A DNA stretch of 64,000 bases from CAVPOO01 sp963707015 (GCA_963707015.1 CAVPOO010000009.1:124001-188000), one strand, 5' to 3'. Shown: positions 18,581 through 28,470, counted from the stretch's first letter. The notes: a model not told the origin generated them from the letters alone. Numbers and translations: made by a program.

Positions 18581-18690
18581 TCAATGACACCCAAATCCCC
18601 AAGCGAGCTGGCGACGAAGAGGCTGAGTCCCATTACGTCAACCTTAGGGATCTATCACTCGAAGCACCCACGCTCAAAGGAGAATGCACT

Positions 18691-20124
18691 ATGACGACGA
18701 AATCTTTCTTCCGGCCGCTTCTGGTCGTTCTGGCAGCCGGGATCCTCTTCGGATGTGGCGGTGGCGGTGGTTCCAGCAGCAGCGTTGCCCCTACCGGGGT
18801 TACCGCGTCCGGCACGATCACGGGTTTTGGCAGCATCTTTGTCAACGGGGTGGAGTTCGAGACGGGCACGGCGGAGGTGACGCTCGATGACAGCACCGGA
18901 AGCGAAGGCGATCTCAGGCTGGGCATGGTGGTCAGGGTTCAGGGAACCGTCGATGACAGCGGCACCCGCGGCACGGCCAGTAAGGTCGAGTTCGACGACG
19001 ACGTCCAGGGGCCGGTCAGCGGTCCGATCGTGGCGGACCCGGACGGTCTGTCCAGCACGTTCACGGTGCTGGGTGTCGGTGTGCGGGCCGACAGCACCAA
19101 GACGGTCTTTGACGGAGTCGGCTTCGATACCCTGGCGGTGAACGACTGGGTCGAGGTCAGCGGCTTCTTCGACGGGGCCGGCGTCCTGCAGGCGACGCGC
19201 ATCGAGAAGAAGGGGGACTTCCAGCCCAACGCCAGCGAGGTCGAGCTCAAGGGCACGGTCAGCGGGCTGAGCGGCACCAGCTTCACCCTGGGCAGCTTCA
19301 CGGTCGAGTTTGGCGGCGCGGATCTGTCGGGGGTGCCCGGTGGCGTCATCACCGACGGCCTGCCGGTGGAGGTCAAGGGCACGCTGGCCGGCACCACGAT
19401 CACGGCGGGCCGGGTCGCGCAGGAAGACGATCTGTTCGGGGATGACGAGGCCAAGGTCAGCCTGGAGGGCATCGTCAGCAACTTCGTCAGCAACAACAGC
19501 TTCACGGTGGCCGGTCAGGCCGTGAACGCCTCGGCCGCGATCTTCGAGCCGGTCGGACTGGTGCTGGCAGACGGCGTCGAAGTGGAAGTGGAGGGTCCGA
19601 TCGTGGCCGGGGTGCTGCAGGCCGTCAAGGTCGAGGCGCGCGGCGGCAACATCAAGCTCGAGGCGCGCGTCTCGGCGGTCAACACGCCGCTCGGGACGCT
19701 CACCCTGCAGTTCGTGCCCGGCACCCTGACCGTGGTGGTCGACAGCCGCACGGCGCTGCGCGATGACACCGGTGTGGACGACTCGCTCACCCTCGATGAA
19801 ATCGTTGCCACCGACTTCCTGGAGGTCGAGGCCTTCCGTGATGACAGCAGTGGTGCGCTCATCGCCACCGAGATCCGCCGCGACACGCTGGATGACGACA
19901 GCCTGCAGGGGCCGGTTGACGGCTGTGTGGCCGACACCAGCGTGACCGTGCTGGGGCTGACCTACACCCTGCTCGCCGGCACCACCGAGTACCAGGATCA
20001 GAACGATGCGCCCATCAGCGGCACGGCCTTCTGCACCGGCGCCAACTCCGGCGGCTTCTTCATCAAGATCCGCGACGATCTCGCCCCCGACGGCATCGCC
20101 GATGAGGCCGAACTCGAAAACTAA
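18691..20124 (+). CDS. DUF5666-repeat surface/periplasmic lipoprotein
   Basis: This 477-residue protein has a lipoprotein signal with lipobox LFGC, then a glycine/serine linker and a chain of about five beta-rich DUF5666-type modules of 65-75 residues. Repeated phrases are GTITGFGSIFVNGVEF, V-L-VEVSGFFDGAGVLQATRIE, VSGLSGTSFTLGSFTVEF and LADGVEVEVEGPIVAGVLQA. It is very acidic. The modules resemble OB-like units of unknown function. The ATG at 18691 has AAAGGAGA at 18676-18683. An in-frame extension to 18541 runs through the promoter and was rejected. A terminator follows. Confidence 0.85.
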   Translation: MTTKSFFRPLLVVLAAGILFGCGGGGGSSSSVAPTGVTASGTITGFGSIFVNGVEFETGTAEVTLDDSTGSEGDLRLGMVVRVQGTVDDSGTRGTASKVEFDDDVQGPVSGPIVADPDGLSSTFTVLGVGVRADSTKTVFDGVGFDTLAVNDWVEVSGFFDGAGVLQATRIEKKGDFQPNASEVELKGTVSGLSGTSFTLGSFTVEFGGADLSGVPGGVITDGLPVEVKGTLAGTTITAGRVAQEDDLFGDDEAKVSLEGIVSNFVSNNSFTVAGQAVNASAAIFEPVGLVLADGVEVEVEGPIVAGVLQAVKVEARGGNIKLEARVSAVNTPLGTLTLQFVPGTLTVVVDSRTALRDDTGVDDSLTLDEIVATDFLEVEAFRDDSSGALIATEIRRDTLDDDSLQGPVDGCVADTSVTVLGLTYTLLAGTTEYQDQNDAPISGTAFCTGANSGGFFIKIRDDLAPDGIADEAELEN

Positions 20125-20150
20125 AGGGGAGCTTCCTTCCCTCCCCGGTT

Positions 20151-20178
20151 ACGGCGCCTGCGGGCGCCGTTTTTTTTG
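20151..20178 (+). terminator. Rho-independent terminator of the DUF5666 gene
   Basis: ACGGCGCC-TGC-GGGCGCCGT forms a strong stem followed by eight T. It lies 27 bases after the stop. The remaining ~310 bases before uvrA contain no gene I can support. Confidence 0.9.
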
Positions 20179-20488
20179 CCGCACCGTTACGGGTCGAGCC
20201 GTTACGGCCCGCGACGGTGTCAGGTTTGATCGCCAGCCCCGATAGCGACCGCTCTCAGCGGGCGGCCGGGTGAAGGCGGGAGCCTCGGGCGCAGGCCGAC
20301 ACGACGTGGAGAATTCCTCGCGGGACGCAGCAAGCCCGGGAAAGGGCAGGGGGATGAACCGGCAAAGCGCCTGTCCGCTCCCCCGATTCGCTACAATGGA
20401 CCACGCGGGTCGCAAGCCGTCAGCGCCGCCGGTGCAGGCGGCGAACGCCCAGTGGTGATGGCAAGCCGCAGGTGGGTGACAGGATCCA

Positions 20489-23400
20489 ATGGCAAAGGAT
20501 TTCATTGTGATAAAGGGGGCCCGGCAGAATAACCTGAAGGGATTCGACCTGCGCCTGCCCCTCAACCAGCTGATCGTGGTGACCGGTGTGAGCGGGTCGG
20601 GGAAATCCTCGCTCGCCTTCGATACGGTCTATGCGGAGGGGCAGCGGCGCTATGTCGAAACCTTCTCCCCGTATGCCCGCCAGTTCCTGGACCGGATGGA
20701 CAAGCCGCAGGCCGGGCGCATCGAGGGGATTCCCCCGGCGATCGCGATTGACCAGATCAATCCGGTGCGTACCTCGCGCTCCACCGTCGGCACCATGACC
20801 GAGCTCAACGACCACATCAAGCTGTTGTTTGCGCGCGGGGCGGCGCTTTACTGCCGGGGCTGCGGGCAGAAGGTGGTGCGGGATACGCCGGACAGCATTG
20901 CCGATCGCTTACAGGCGCAGGCGCGAGATGCCGCGCGGTTACTGGTCACCTTTCCGCTGCGCATTCCCGAAAATTTCGCCCCGGAGGAGGTCAGGGAACT
21001 GCTCGCGAAGCAGGGCTACACCCGCATCCACCGCCAGGATGGGGCGTTGCTCGAGGTCGTGCAGGATCGTCTGAGTCTGAAAGCCAACCCGCGCGGGCGT
21101 CTGGTGGAGGCGCTCGAGGCGGCGCTGAAACATGGCCGGGGGCGTGTCACGCTCTACGCCCTGGATGAGGCGGGAGCCGCCGGCGCGGCGTGGCGGTTTT
21201 CGGCAGATCTGCACTGTGCGGACTGTGACATCCACTACCCGGACCCGGTGCCCAATCTGTTCTCCTTCAACTCACCCATCGGAGCCTGTGAGACCTGCCG
21301 GGGTTTCGGCCGCACCATGGGCATCGATTACGACCTGGTCGTGCCCGACGCGCACAAGACCCTGGCTGGCGGCGCGGTCAGGCCGTGGCAGACCGACAGC
21401 TACCGCGAATGCCAGGCGGATCTGCTGCGCTTCGCGCAGGCGCGCACGATCCCCACCGACTTGCCCTGGTGTGAGCTCAAGGAGGCCGAGCGGCGTTGGG
21501 TGCTGGACGGTGAAGGCGACTGGGACGATGGCGTCTGGTATGGCGTGCAGCGCTTCTTCGCATGGCTCGAGACCAAGAGCTACAAAATGCACATCCGGGT
21601 GTTGCTCTCCAAGTACCGCGCCTACAACCGCTGTCCTGATTGCGGGGGTGCACGACTCAAGCCCGAGGCCTTGCTCTGGCGTCTGGGCGACAGGAGTGAC
21701 GCCGATGCCGTGCTGGCCGCCGCCGGGCGTTTCCGGCCCCCCGGCATGACAGTGCCGGCCGAACGCTGGGCCGCCCTGCCTGGTCTGACCCTGCATGACG
21801 TGATGCTGCTGCCGATCGAGCGCTGTCATGGCTTCTTCGAACACCTGCACCTGCCCGCGCCGCTGGACGAGGCCGCCGGTCTGCTGCTGAGCGAGATCCG
21901 TTCGCGGCTGCGCTATCTGGTGGAAGTCGGCCTGGGCTACCTCAGCCTGGACCGGCAATCGCGCACCTTGAGCGGCGGCGAGGTGCAACGCATCAATCTG
22001 ACCACGGCGCTCGGCACCTCGCTGGTCAATGCCCTGTTCGTGCTGGATGAACCCAGTATCGGCCTGCATGCGCGGGACATGCGGCGCGTGATCGGCGTCC
22101 TGCAGCGTCTGCGCGATGCCGGCAACTCACTGCTGGTGGTCGAACATGATGCGCAGATCATGCTCGCCGCGGATCGCATCCTGGATCTGGGCCCGGGGCC
22201 CGGCGAGCGCGGCGGCGAGGTGGTGTTCTTTGGCACCCCGACGCAACTGCTGGTGTCCAGGCGCTCGCTGACGGCCCGCTATCTGGCGGGCCGTCAGGCC
22301 GTGGACAGCGAGGCCCCTCCTGAGCGGGAGGGTTCGCGCGCGCCGCTGCGGTTCCTCGAGATTCTCGGGGCCAGCGCCAACAACCTGAAGGGTATCGACG
22401 TGCGGATCCCGCTCAACCGGCTGGTGTGCGTTACCGGTGTGAGCGGCTCCGGCAAGTCGACGCTGATACAGGATGTCTGTTACCAGGCGCTGCGCAAGCT
22501 CATGGGCAAACCCGTGGAGCCGGCTGGCCCGCACCGTGCGATCCGTGGCCACGAGCCGATCGAGGAGGTCATGCTGGTCGACCAGTCGCCCATCGGGCGT
22601 ACCACCCGCTCCAACCCGGCGAGCTACGTGGGTGCGCTGGATGCCATTCGCAAGGCCTTTGCGGCCGAGCCGCTGGCGCGCGAGCGCGGCTACACGGCTG
22701 GCACCTTCAGCTTCAATTCCGGCACCGGCCGCTGTCCCACCTGCGCAGGCAACGGCTTTGAGCATGTGGAGATGCAGTTCCTGAGCGACGTCTACCTGCG
22801 TTGTCCGGATTGCGACGGCCGGCGTTACCGCCCGGAGGTGCTGGAGGTGAGGCTGTTGCCGGCGAGTACCGGGCCGGCGCGTTCCATGGCCGAGGTCCTC
22901 GACATGACGGTCTCGGAGGCGCTGGGGTTCTTCCGCGATCATCCCGAGGTACTCCGCGGCCTCAAACCACTCGCCGCCGTGGGCCTGGATTACCTGAAAC
23001 TGGGTCAGCCGGTGCCGACGCTGAGCGGCGGTGAGGCCCAGCGGCTGAAACTGGCCGGTTTCCTGGCCAGGACCCGCGGCCGCAAGGCGACGGACACGGG
23101 CACCCTGTTTCTGTTCGACGAGCCCACCACGGGGCTGCACTTCGATGACATCGCCACCCTGCTGCGGGCCTTTCGCCAGCTGGTAGCCGAGGGCCATTCG
23201 CTGGTGGTGATCGAGCACAACCTGGATCTCATCGGAGCCGCCGACTGGATCATCGATCTCGGACCCGAGGGCGGGGAGGGGGGCGGTTCGCTGGTGTGCG
23301 CAGGCACACCGCAGGAGGTGATGCGCGTCGACGGCAGTCACACCGGCGCGGCGCTGCGTGACGCGGCGGCCAGCCCCCAGCCGGTCAGGCCGCAGGCGCC

Positions 23401-26083
23401 CCGGCCGCTCCCGGCACCCGGCACTGGCGGCAGGTCGCGCCGCGCTATCCGTATCCGCAATGCCCGCGAGCACAACCTCAAGGGCGTCGATATCGATATC
23501 CCCCGCGACAAGTTTACGGTCATCACCGGCATCTCGGGTTCCGGCAAGAGCACCGTGGCCTTCGACATCCTGTTTGCCGAAGGCCAGCGCCGTTACCTGG
23601 AGTCGCTCAATGCCTATGCCCGGCAGTTTGTGCAGCCGGCCGCACGGCCGGAGGTGGACGCTATCTTCGGAATTCCTCCGACGGTGGCGATTGAGCAGCG
23701 CACCAGCCGGGGTGGCCGCAAGAGTACGGTGGCGACCATGACCGAGATCTATCATTTCCTGCGCCTGCTGTTCGTCAAGCTGGGTACCCAATACTGTCCG
23801 GTGTGCGAGATTCCCATCGAGGCGCAGGACCGGGAGGCGATTCTCGCGCGGCTTCTGCGCGAGTACCGGGGCCAGCAGGTCAGTCTGCTGGCGCCGCTGG
23901 TCGTCGCCCGCAAGGGCTACTACACGGATCTCGCCAAGTGGGCGGCCGGCAAGGGCTTTGCGCAGCTGCGGGTCGATGGCCAGCTCACGGCGACCGACAA
24001 CTGGCCGCGACTGGATCGCTTCCGGGAACACGACATCGAGCTGCCGGTAGGCGAACTCCGGGTGACCGCAAAGGCAGAGCACGAGTTGCGGGCACTGCTC
24101 GATCATGCGCTGGGCTATGGCAAGGGCGTTGTCCAGGTGTTGCCGCTTGGCAAGCCTGGGCGTCGGCGCGCCGCCGTTTTTTCCACCCTGCGGGCCTGCC
24201 CGGGCTGCGGGAGGAGTTTTGCGGAGCTCGACCCGCGGCTGTTCTCCTTCAACTCCAGGCATGGCTGGTGCGAAGCCTGCTATGGTACCGGCCTGAGCCT
24301 GCCGGGTTTCGATGAGGCGCAGAGCGGTGAGGAGATCTGGTGGAATGCGTGGTGGGAAGGCGGCGAACAGCTGTGCCCTGCCTGCGAGGGCCGCCGGTTG
24401 CGACCGGAGGCCCTCGCGGTGCGCTTCAAGCAGCGCAGCATCGCTGACTTTACGGCGCTGTCGGTGGCGGCGGCCGAGAAGGGCTTTCGCGCCTTGCGCC
24501 TGAGCGGCCGCGAGGCACAGATTGCGCGTGATATCCTCAGTGAGCTGCGTTCCCGGCTGGCATTCCTCGCGCAGGTGGGGCTGTCCTACCTGTCGCTGGA
24601 CCGCTCCGCGCCGACCTTGAGTGGCGGGGAGGCGCAACGCATCCGCCTCGCCGCCCAGCTCGGCTCCAACCTGCGCGGTGTCTGTTACATCCTCGATGAG
24701 CCGACCATCGGCCTGCATCCGCGCGATAACCAGATGCTGCTGAAGACCCTCGGCAGGCTCGAAGGCAAGGGCAACACCATTGTGGTCGTGGAGCATGACG
24801 AGGACACCATCCGGCGCGCCGAGCACGTCCTTGACCTCGGCCCGGGCGCGGGCGTCAACGGCGGACGGGTCGTGGCCAAGGGCTCGGTCGCACAGCTCAT
24901 GCGCAACCGGCGCTCGGTCACCGGGCGGTTCCTCGCCAACCCGCTGCAGCACCCCTTGCTGCCGAGACGCCCGACACGCGTCACGGGTAAGAACCGGACT
25001 GCAACGCTCGACATCCTCGCGGCCCGTCTGCACAACCTGAAAAAGCTGCGTCTGCGCATCCCGCTGGGCCGGCTGGTGTGCGTCACCGGGGTGAGCGGCA
25101 GCGGCAAGAGCACGCTGGTCAGAGACGTGGTGCATCATAATCTCCAGCAACTGCTGGGCCGGAAAGGCACGCCGCCAGGCGCCCTGCACGGCTGCCAGGA
25201 TATCCAGGGCTGGGACACCCTGGCCCGCGTCCTCGAGGTGGACCAGACTCCGATCGGCAAGACACCGCGCTCCTGCCCCGCGACCTACGTGGGGTTGTGG
25301 GACTACATCCGGCGTCTGTTTGCCGACACCACGGAGGCTCGTCTGCGCGGGTATGGCCCGGGGCGCTTCTCGTTCAACGTGAAGGAGGGACGGTGTGCGG
25401 CCTGCGAGGGTCAGGGCGTGAAGAAGATCGAGATGAGTTTCCTGCCCGACGTGAAGGTCACCTGCGATGTCTGTGGCGGGGCGCGCTTCGCACCGGAGAC
25501 CCTGATGGTCCGCTACCGGGACCGGACCATCGCGGATGTGCTGGATATGAGCGTGGATGAGGCGGTCGCATTTTTCACCGCCCACCCGGCGATTCACTAT
25601 GCCTTGCAGCTGCTCGAAGACGTGGGCCTGGGCTACCTGACACTGGGTCAGCCGAGCCCGACCCTGAGCGGGGGCGAGGCGCAACGCATCAAGCTGGTCG
25701 CCGAACTGGCCCGGGCAGGCCGCCCCGATGGCAGGCGCGGGACGCCTGACGCCGCCGCGGGCGTGACCGGCCAGTCCATACTCTATGTGCTCGATGAGCC
25801 GACCGTGGGTCTGCACATGGCGGACGTGGAAAAGCTGATTCGTGTCCTGCACCGCCTGGTCTCGGCCGGCAACACGGTACTGCTGATCGAGCACAACCTG
25901 GACGTGATCGCCGAGGCCGACTGGGTCATCGACCTCGGTCCGGAAGGGGGCGACGCCGGCGGCCGCGTGGTCGCCCAGGGCGCGCCCGAGGCCGTTGCCG
26001 CGTCGCCGGCCCGCTCGCATACGGGCAAGGCACTGGCGCGCTTTCTCAGGCAACGCCGCGCAGCCCGGCCGAAAAAGCCATAG
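20489..26083 (+). CDS. uvrA: Tandem (double-length) UvrA excinuclease ATPase
   Basis: At 1864 residues this is two complete UvrA chains in one polypeptide, joined near residues 955-975. Each half has two ABC ATPase heads. Walker A motifs are GVSGSGKSS at 33-41, GVSGSGKST near 648, GISGSGKST near 1013 and GVSGSGKST near 1533. LSGGE signatures lie near 492, 844, 1375 and 1724. Zinc-finger Cys pairs occur in both halves (CRGCG, CADC/CETC, CPTC/CPDC; CPVC, CPGC/CEAC, CAAC/CDVC). Both keep an insertion where UvrB binds in UvrA. Canonical UvrA (~940) dimerises to find DNA lesions, so this chain could be a covalent dimer. It is probably an additional UvrA rather than the main one (inference). Confidence 0.93.
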   Translation: MAKDFIVIKGARQNNLKGFDLRLPLNQLIVVTGVSGSGKSSLAFDTVYAEGQRRYVETFSPYARQFLDRMDKPQAGRIEGIPPAIAIDQINPVRTSRSTVGTMTELNDHIKLLFARGAALYCRGCGQKVVRDTPDSIADRLQAQARDAARLLVTFPLRIPENFAPEEVRELLAKQGYTRIHRQDGALLEVVQDRLSLKANPRGRLVEALEAALKHGRGRVTLYALDEAGAAGAAWRFSADLHCADCDIHYPDPVPNLFSFNSPIGACETCRGFGRTMGIDYDLVVPDAHKTLAGGAVRPWQTDSYRECQADLLRFAQARTIPTDLPWCELKEAERRWVLDGEGDWDDGVWYGVQRFFAWLETKSYKMHIRVLLSKYRAYNRCPDCGGARLKPEALLWRLGDRSDADAVLAAAGRFRPPGMTVPAERWAALPGLTLHDVMLLPIERCHGFFEHLHLPAPLDEAAGLLLSEIRSRLRYLVEVGLGYLSLDRQSRTLSGGEVQRINLTTALGTSLVNALFVLDEPSIGLHARDMRRVIGVLQRLRDAGNSLLVVEHDAQIMLAADRILDLGPGPGERGGEVVFFGTPTQLLVSRRSLTARYLAGRQAVDSEAPPEREGSRAPLRFLEILGASANNLKGIDVRIPLNRLVCVTGVSGSGKSTLIQDVCYQALRKLMGKPVEPAGPHRAIRGHEPIEEVMLVDQSPIGRTTRSNPASYVGALDAIRKAFAAEPLARERGYTAGTFSFNSGTGRCPTCAGNGFEHVEMQFLSDVYLRCPDCDGRRYRPEVLEVRLLPASTGPARSMAEVLDMTVSEALGFFRDHPEVLRGLKPLAAVGLDYLKLGQPVPTLSGGEAQRLKLAGFLARTRGRKATDTGTLFLFDEPTTGLHFDDIATLLRAFRQLVAEGHSLVVIEHNLDLIGAADWIIDLGPEGGEGGGSLVCAGTPQEVMRVDGSHTGAALRDAAASPQPVRPQAPRPLPAPGTGGRSRRAIRIRNAREHNLKGVDIDIPRDKFTVITGISGSGKSTVAFDILFAEGQRRYLESLNAYARQFVQPAARPEVDAIFGIPPTVAIEQRTSRGGRKSTVATMTEIYHFLRLLFVKLGTQYCPVCEIPIEAQDREAILARLLREYRGQQVSLLAPLVVARKGYYTDLAKWAAGKGFAQLRVDGQLTATDNWPRLDRFREHDIELPVGELRVTAKAEHELRALLDHALGYGKGVVQVLPLGKPGRRRAAVFSTLRACPGCGRSFAELDPRLFSFNSRHGWCEACYGTGLSLPGFDEAQSGEEIWWNAWWEGGEQLCPACEGRRLRPEALAVRFKQRSIADFTALSVAAAEKGFRALRLSGREAQIARDILSELRSRLAFLAQVGLSYLSLDRSAPTLSGGEAQRIRLAAQLGSNLRGVCYILDEPTIGLHPRDNQMLLKTLGRLEGKGNTIVVVEHDEDTIRRAEHVLDLGPGAGVNGGRVVAKGSVAQLMRNRRSVTGRFLANPLQHPLLPRRPTRVTGKNRTATLDILAARLHNLKKLRLRIPLGRLVCVTGVSGSGKSTLVRDVVHHNLQQLLGRKGTPPGALHGCQDIQGWDTLARVLEVDQTPIGKTPRSCPATYVGLWDYIRRLFADTTEARLRGYGPGRFSFNVKEGRCAACEGQGVKKIEMSFLPDVKVTCDVCGGARFAPETLMVRYRDRTIADVLDMSVDEAVAFFTAHPAIHYALQLLEDVGLGYLTLGQPSPTLSGGEAQRIKLVAELARAGRPDGRRGTPDAAAGVTGQSILYVLDEPTVGLHMADVEKLIRVLHRLVSAGNTVLLIEHNLDVIAEADWVIDLGPEGGDAGGRVVAQGAPEAVAASPARSHTGKALARFLRQRRAARPKKP

Positions 26084-26130
26084 AAAGCAACACCCAGCTA
26101 TCGCAAGGCAGGCACGATACAGCCTCTGTT

Positions 26131-26146
26131 GCGCGGCCGGCCGCGC
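26131..26146. other. Perfect 16-bp GC palindrome after uvrA
   Basis: GCGCGGCCGGCCGCGC is self-complementary and lies 48 bases after the uvrA stop. It lacks a T-run, so it is at best a weak terminator or a chance palindrome. The 26084-26412 gap otherwise contains only the promoter listed next. Confidence 0.4.
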
Positions 26147-26243
26147 GCTTGGGGTGGACCCGACGGGCAGGAGATGTTCCCGCCCCGCGAGACCGTGGAA
26201 GGGGCAAGAGACAAAATCACCCCGTGGCGCGATTCCTGCGGTG

Positions 26244-26271
26244 TTGCTTCGCCGCATACGGCCTTTATAAT
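26244..26271 (+). promoter_or_regulatory. Promoter for the diguanylate cyclase gene
   Basis: TTGCTT at 26244-26249 and a perfect TATAAT at 26266-26271 with a 16-base spacer. It leaves a leader of about 135 bases before the ATG at 26413. Confidence 0.6.
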
Positions 26272-26412
26272 GCGGCGGGAAGCCCGCGCTGGCGGAATCA
26301 GGCGCTGCACCTGTGCGCATGACGCGTCAATGCACCGAATGGCAAGACGGCACGTGAGGCGGACTCACTTTTCTCCATGGCATTTTTTCTGTTGACGTAG
26401 GCGGCAAGGCGC

Positions 26413-27546
26413 ATGGACCATCAGCAGGGTTCACCCGACAGGCGTTCCCGCGCGGATCGGCGCCGGGTGGCGGATCGTCGCTCAGTCTCGGAAGTCACGG
26501 TTTCCGGATTTCGCTATCCCTCCTGGCCGGAACAGCAGGTCCAGTTCATTACCCGCTACGTTTTCCTGACGCTGGGCGTGCTGTTTTTCAATCTGGTGGA
26601 GGGGGTCGAGCCGGCCTACTGGTCACTGGCGTATCTGAACGCGGCTTTTGGCATCTATCTGCTCCTGAACACCCTCTTTTTTGTCGATGCCCGCAGGCGC
26701 CACATTTACCCGCTGCGCTACCACGTCGCAATGTGGGTGGATATCGGGCTCACCTCGATCTGCGTACTGAATGACCCGCATTCCGTTCCGCCCTCGTTGC
26801 TCGTTTACATCATGGTGGCACTGGGCAATGGCATGCGTTACGGCATGCGGCTGTTCGCCGAGTCCCTGATCGGCTGCTTCGGCGCGGCGATGGTCGTGTT
26901 GTCCATGCGGCACCTGTTGATCAACCAGACGCTGTCGCCGGGGCTTTTGTTTCTGAATGTGTTCGGGGGCATCATTCTGGTGTATTCCTACATCCTCATG
27001 GATCGAATCGACAGAAGCCGGAGCCAGCTGGAACTGAAGAGCAATATTGATGTTCTCACCGGGCTCTTGAACCGGCGTGCCCTGCAGGAAGTTGCCCACC
27101 TCATGTTTCAGCGCCTGCAGCGCGGTTCGCACAAGGTGGTGATGTTGTTTGCCGATCTGGACAAGTTCAAGGCGGTCAATGATGAACTGGGTCATGCGAC
27201 CGGCGATCGAGTCCTCCAGCAGTTCGCCGACATATTGCGCGAGTCCCTGCGCAGCACCGATATTGCCGCCCGCTTCGGCGGGGATGAATTTATCGTCCTG
27301 CTCGAGGAGATCAGTCTTGAGGAAGCCGAAATCGTGGCAACGCGGATCCAGGACAGGGTCAACCAGTGGGCGAGAGACAACCGCATCGACTTCAGTGTCA
27401 CCTTTGGCCTGGGTGAGGCGCCGACCCATGGCGACAGTTTTTTCAGTCTGTTGGAGCAGGTCGATCAGGCCCTCTACCATTCCAAGTACCGAGATACGGG
27501 CGGCGGGCTTGCCTACGCCCAGTGTCGCGGGGTCACTGCAGGTTAA
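26413..27546 (+). CDS. Membrane-bound diguanylate cyclase (GGDEF)
   Basis: A 377-residue inner-membrane sensor enzyme making c-di-GMP. The N-terminus is an arginine-rich cytoplasmic tail (DRRSRADRRRVADRRS). About five or six hydrophobic segments follow (residues ~48-65, 72-90, 104-120, 128-140, 150-170, 178-196). The GGDEF domain spans ~208-370 with an intact RFGGDEF motif at 287-293. An RSTD inhibitory site at 280-283 lies five residues before it, so product feedback is expected. The membrane part has no extracytoplasmic loop large enough to name a ligand domain. AAGG precedes the ATG. Confidence 0.9.
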   Translation: MDHQQGSPDRRSRADRRRVADRRSVSEVTVSGFRYPSWPEQQVQFITRYVFLTLGVLFFNLVEGVEPAYWSLAYLNAAFGIYLLLNTLFFVDARRRHIYPLRYHVAMWVDIGLTSICVLNDPHSVPPSLLVYIMVALGNGMRYGMRLFAESLIGCFGAAMVVLSMRHLLINQTLSPGLLFLNVFGGIILVYSYILMDRIDRSRSQLELKSNIDVLTGLLNRRALQEVAHLMFQRLQRGSHKVVMLFADLDKFKAVNDELGHATGDRVLQQFADILRESLRSTDIAARFGGDEFIVLLEEISLEEAEIVATRIQDRVNQWARDNRIDFSVTFGLGEAPTHGDSFFSLLEQVDQALYHSKYRDTGGGLAYAQCRGVTAG

Positions 27547-27681
27547 GCGCTCCCTGAGTGCCGGCCGGGAGCCGGTGGCCGATCGCCTGGCGGGTGCCCG
27601 ATGGGACGGGTCACTTGCCGTCGCGGGTTGGATCCCCTGCCTGCGACGGGCCGGCTGCCCGGCCCGCATGCGTGCGAGCCT

Positions 27682-28215
27682 GTGATACCCCCGGACTTCA
27701 GCCATTCGTTCGACACAGGCGGCACCTGTGTCACCATACGCACCATGCAGCCCAGCGACAGCGCTATCGAGGACAGCTTTGTCCGCGAACTGTCACCGGT
27801 GTCCCGTTACTATCGCTTTCATGGGGCCTTGAAGGCACTGACTCCGCCCATGCTGGAGCGATTCACACACGTCAACTATCCGGATGAGATGGCCTTGATC
27901 GCGACCATTCCGGAGGCAGACGCCGAGCGCCAGGTTGCCGTCGCGCGTTACGCGCGGTTTCCCGGAACCGACCGGGCGGAAGTCGCTGTCGTCGTCGCCG
28001 ATGCCTGGCAGGGGCAGGGGATCGGGGCCCGGTTACTGCTGGACTTGAGAACGCTGGCTCACCAGGCGGGTATCCGGCATCTGCAGGCCAGCGTGCTTCC
28101 AGACAATGTCCGGATGCTGAGACTCGCCCAGGCGCTGGGTTTTTCCATCCTGCCCGCCAAGCCTGACGAGGGTGCGACTGTCGAGCTCGGCAAGGGCATA
28201 GATGAAGCGGAATGA
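27682..28215 (+). CDS. GNAT-family N-acetyltransferase
   Basis: The ~177-residue product is a single GNAT domain. The opening VTIRTMQPSDSAIEDSFVREL and RYYRFHGALK match the GNAT type found fused to acyl-CoA ligases, such as the C-terminus of the protein at 37421. The acetyl-CoA loop reads VVADAWQGQGIGARLL, followed by HLQASVLPDNVRMLRLAQALGF. The start is uncertain: a GTG at 27682 is used here, without a clear ribosome site, and an upstream in-frame start at 27601 exists. The target is unknown; protein lysine acetylation is possible by family. Confidence 0.8.
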   Translation: MIPPDFSHSFDTGGTCVTIRTMQPSDSAIEDSFVRELSPVSRYYRFHGALKALTPPMLERFTHVNYPDEMALIATIPEADAERQVAVARYARFPGTDRAEVAVVVADAWQGQGIGARLLLDLRTLAHQAGIRHLQASVLPDNVRMLRLAQALGFSILPAKPDEGATVELGKGIDEAE

Positions 28216-28257
28216 AAACGCGCGCGCAGGGCTGCGCGCAGATCCGCGAGCCCTCAC

Positions 28258-28470
28258 TCAGTGCTCGAGCTTGAAGGAAAGATTCAGGCGTGTGCGATAG
28301 GCGACGACCTTGCCTTGCTCATCGATCTTCATGTCGAGTTTGGTTACTTCCGCGATGCGCAGGTTGTGCAGCGACTCGCCGGCGACGGCGATGGCGCTCT
28401 GAGCGGCATCCTCCCACGACGTCTTGCTGCTGCCGATTACATCGATGATTTTGTATGCGCTTTCGGGCAT
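28258..28470 (-). CDS. Dodecin (flavin-binding dodecamer)
   Basis: This 70-residue protein matches dodecin: YKIIDVIGSSKTSWEDAAQSAIA, then LHNLRIAEVTKLDMKIDE and YRTRLNLSFKLE. Dodecins form hollow dodecamers that bind and buffer flavins (or CoA in some bacteria). The Trp of the SKTSWEDA stretch stacks on the flavin in known members. GGAG lies just upstream of the ATG. It stands alone, convergent with the GNAT gene. Confidence 0.93.
   Translation of the reverse strand: MPESAYKIIDVIGSSKTSWEDAAQSAIAVAGESLHNLRIAEVTKLDMKIDEQGKVVAYRTRLNLSFKLEH

Noticed and set aside
18541..18690. N-terminal extension of the DUF5666 lipoprotein upstream of 18691
   Set aside because: The region holds the promoter and palindrome. 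A strong ribosome site and lipoprotein signal sit at 18691.
22127..26320. A 1397-codon open frame on the minus strand across uvrA
   Set aside because: It is the antisense shadow of a GC-rich gene. The plus-strand frame contains all UvrA motifs, while the antisense has none and no ribosome site.
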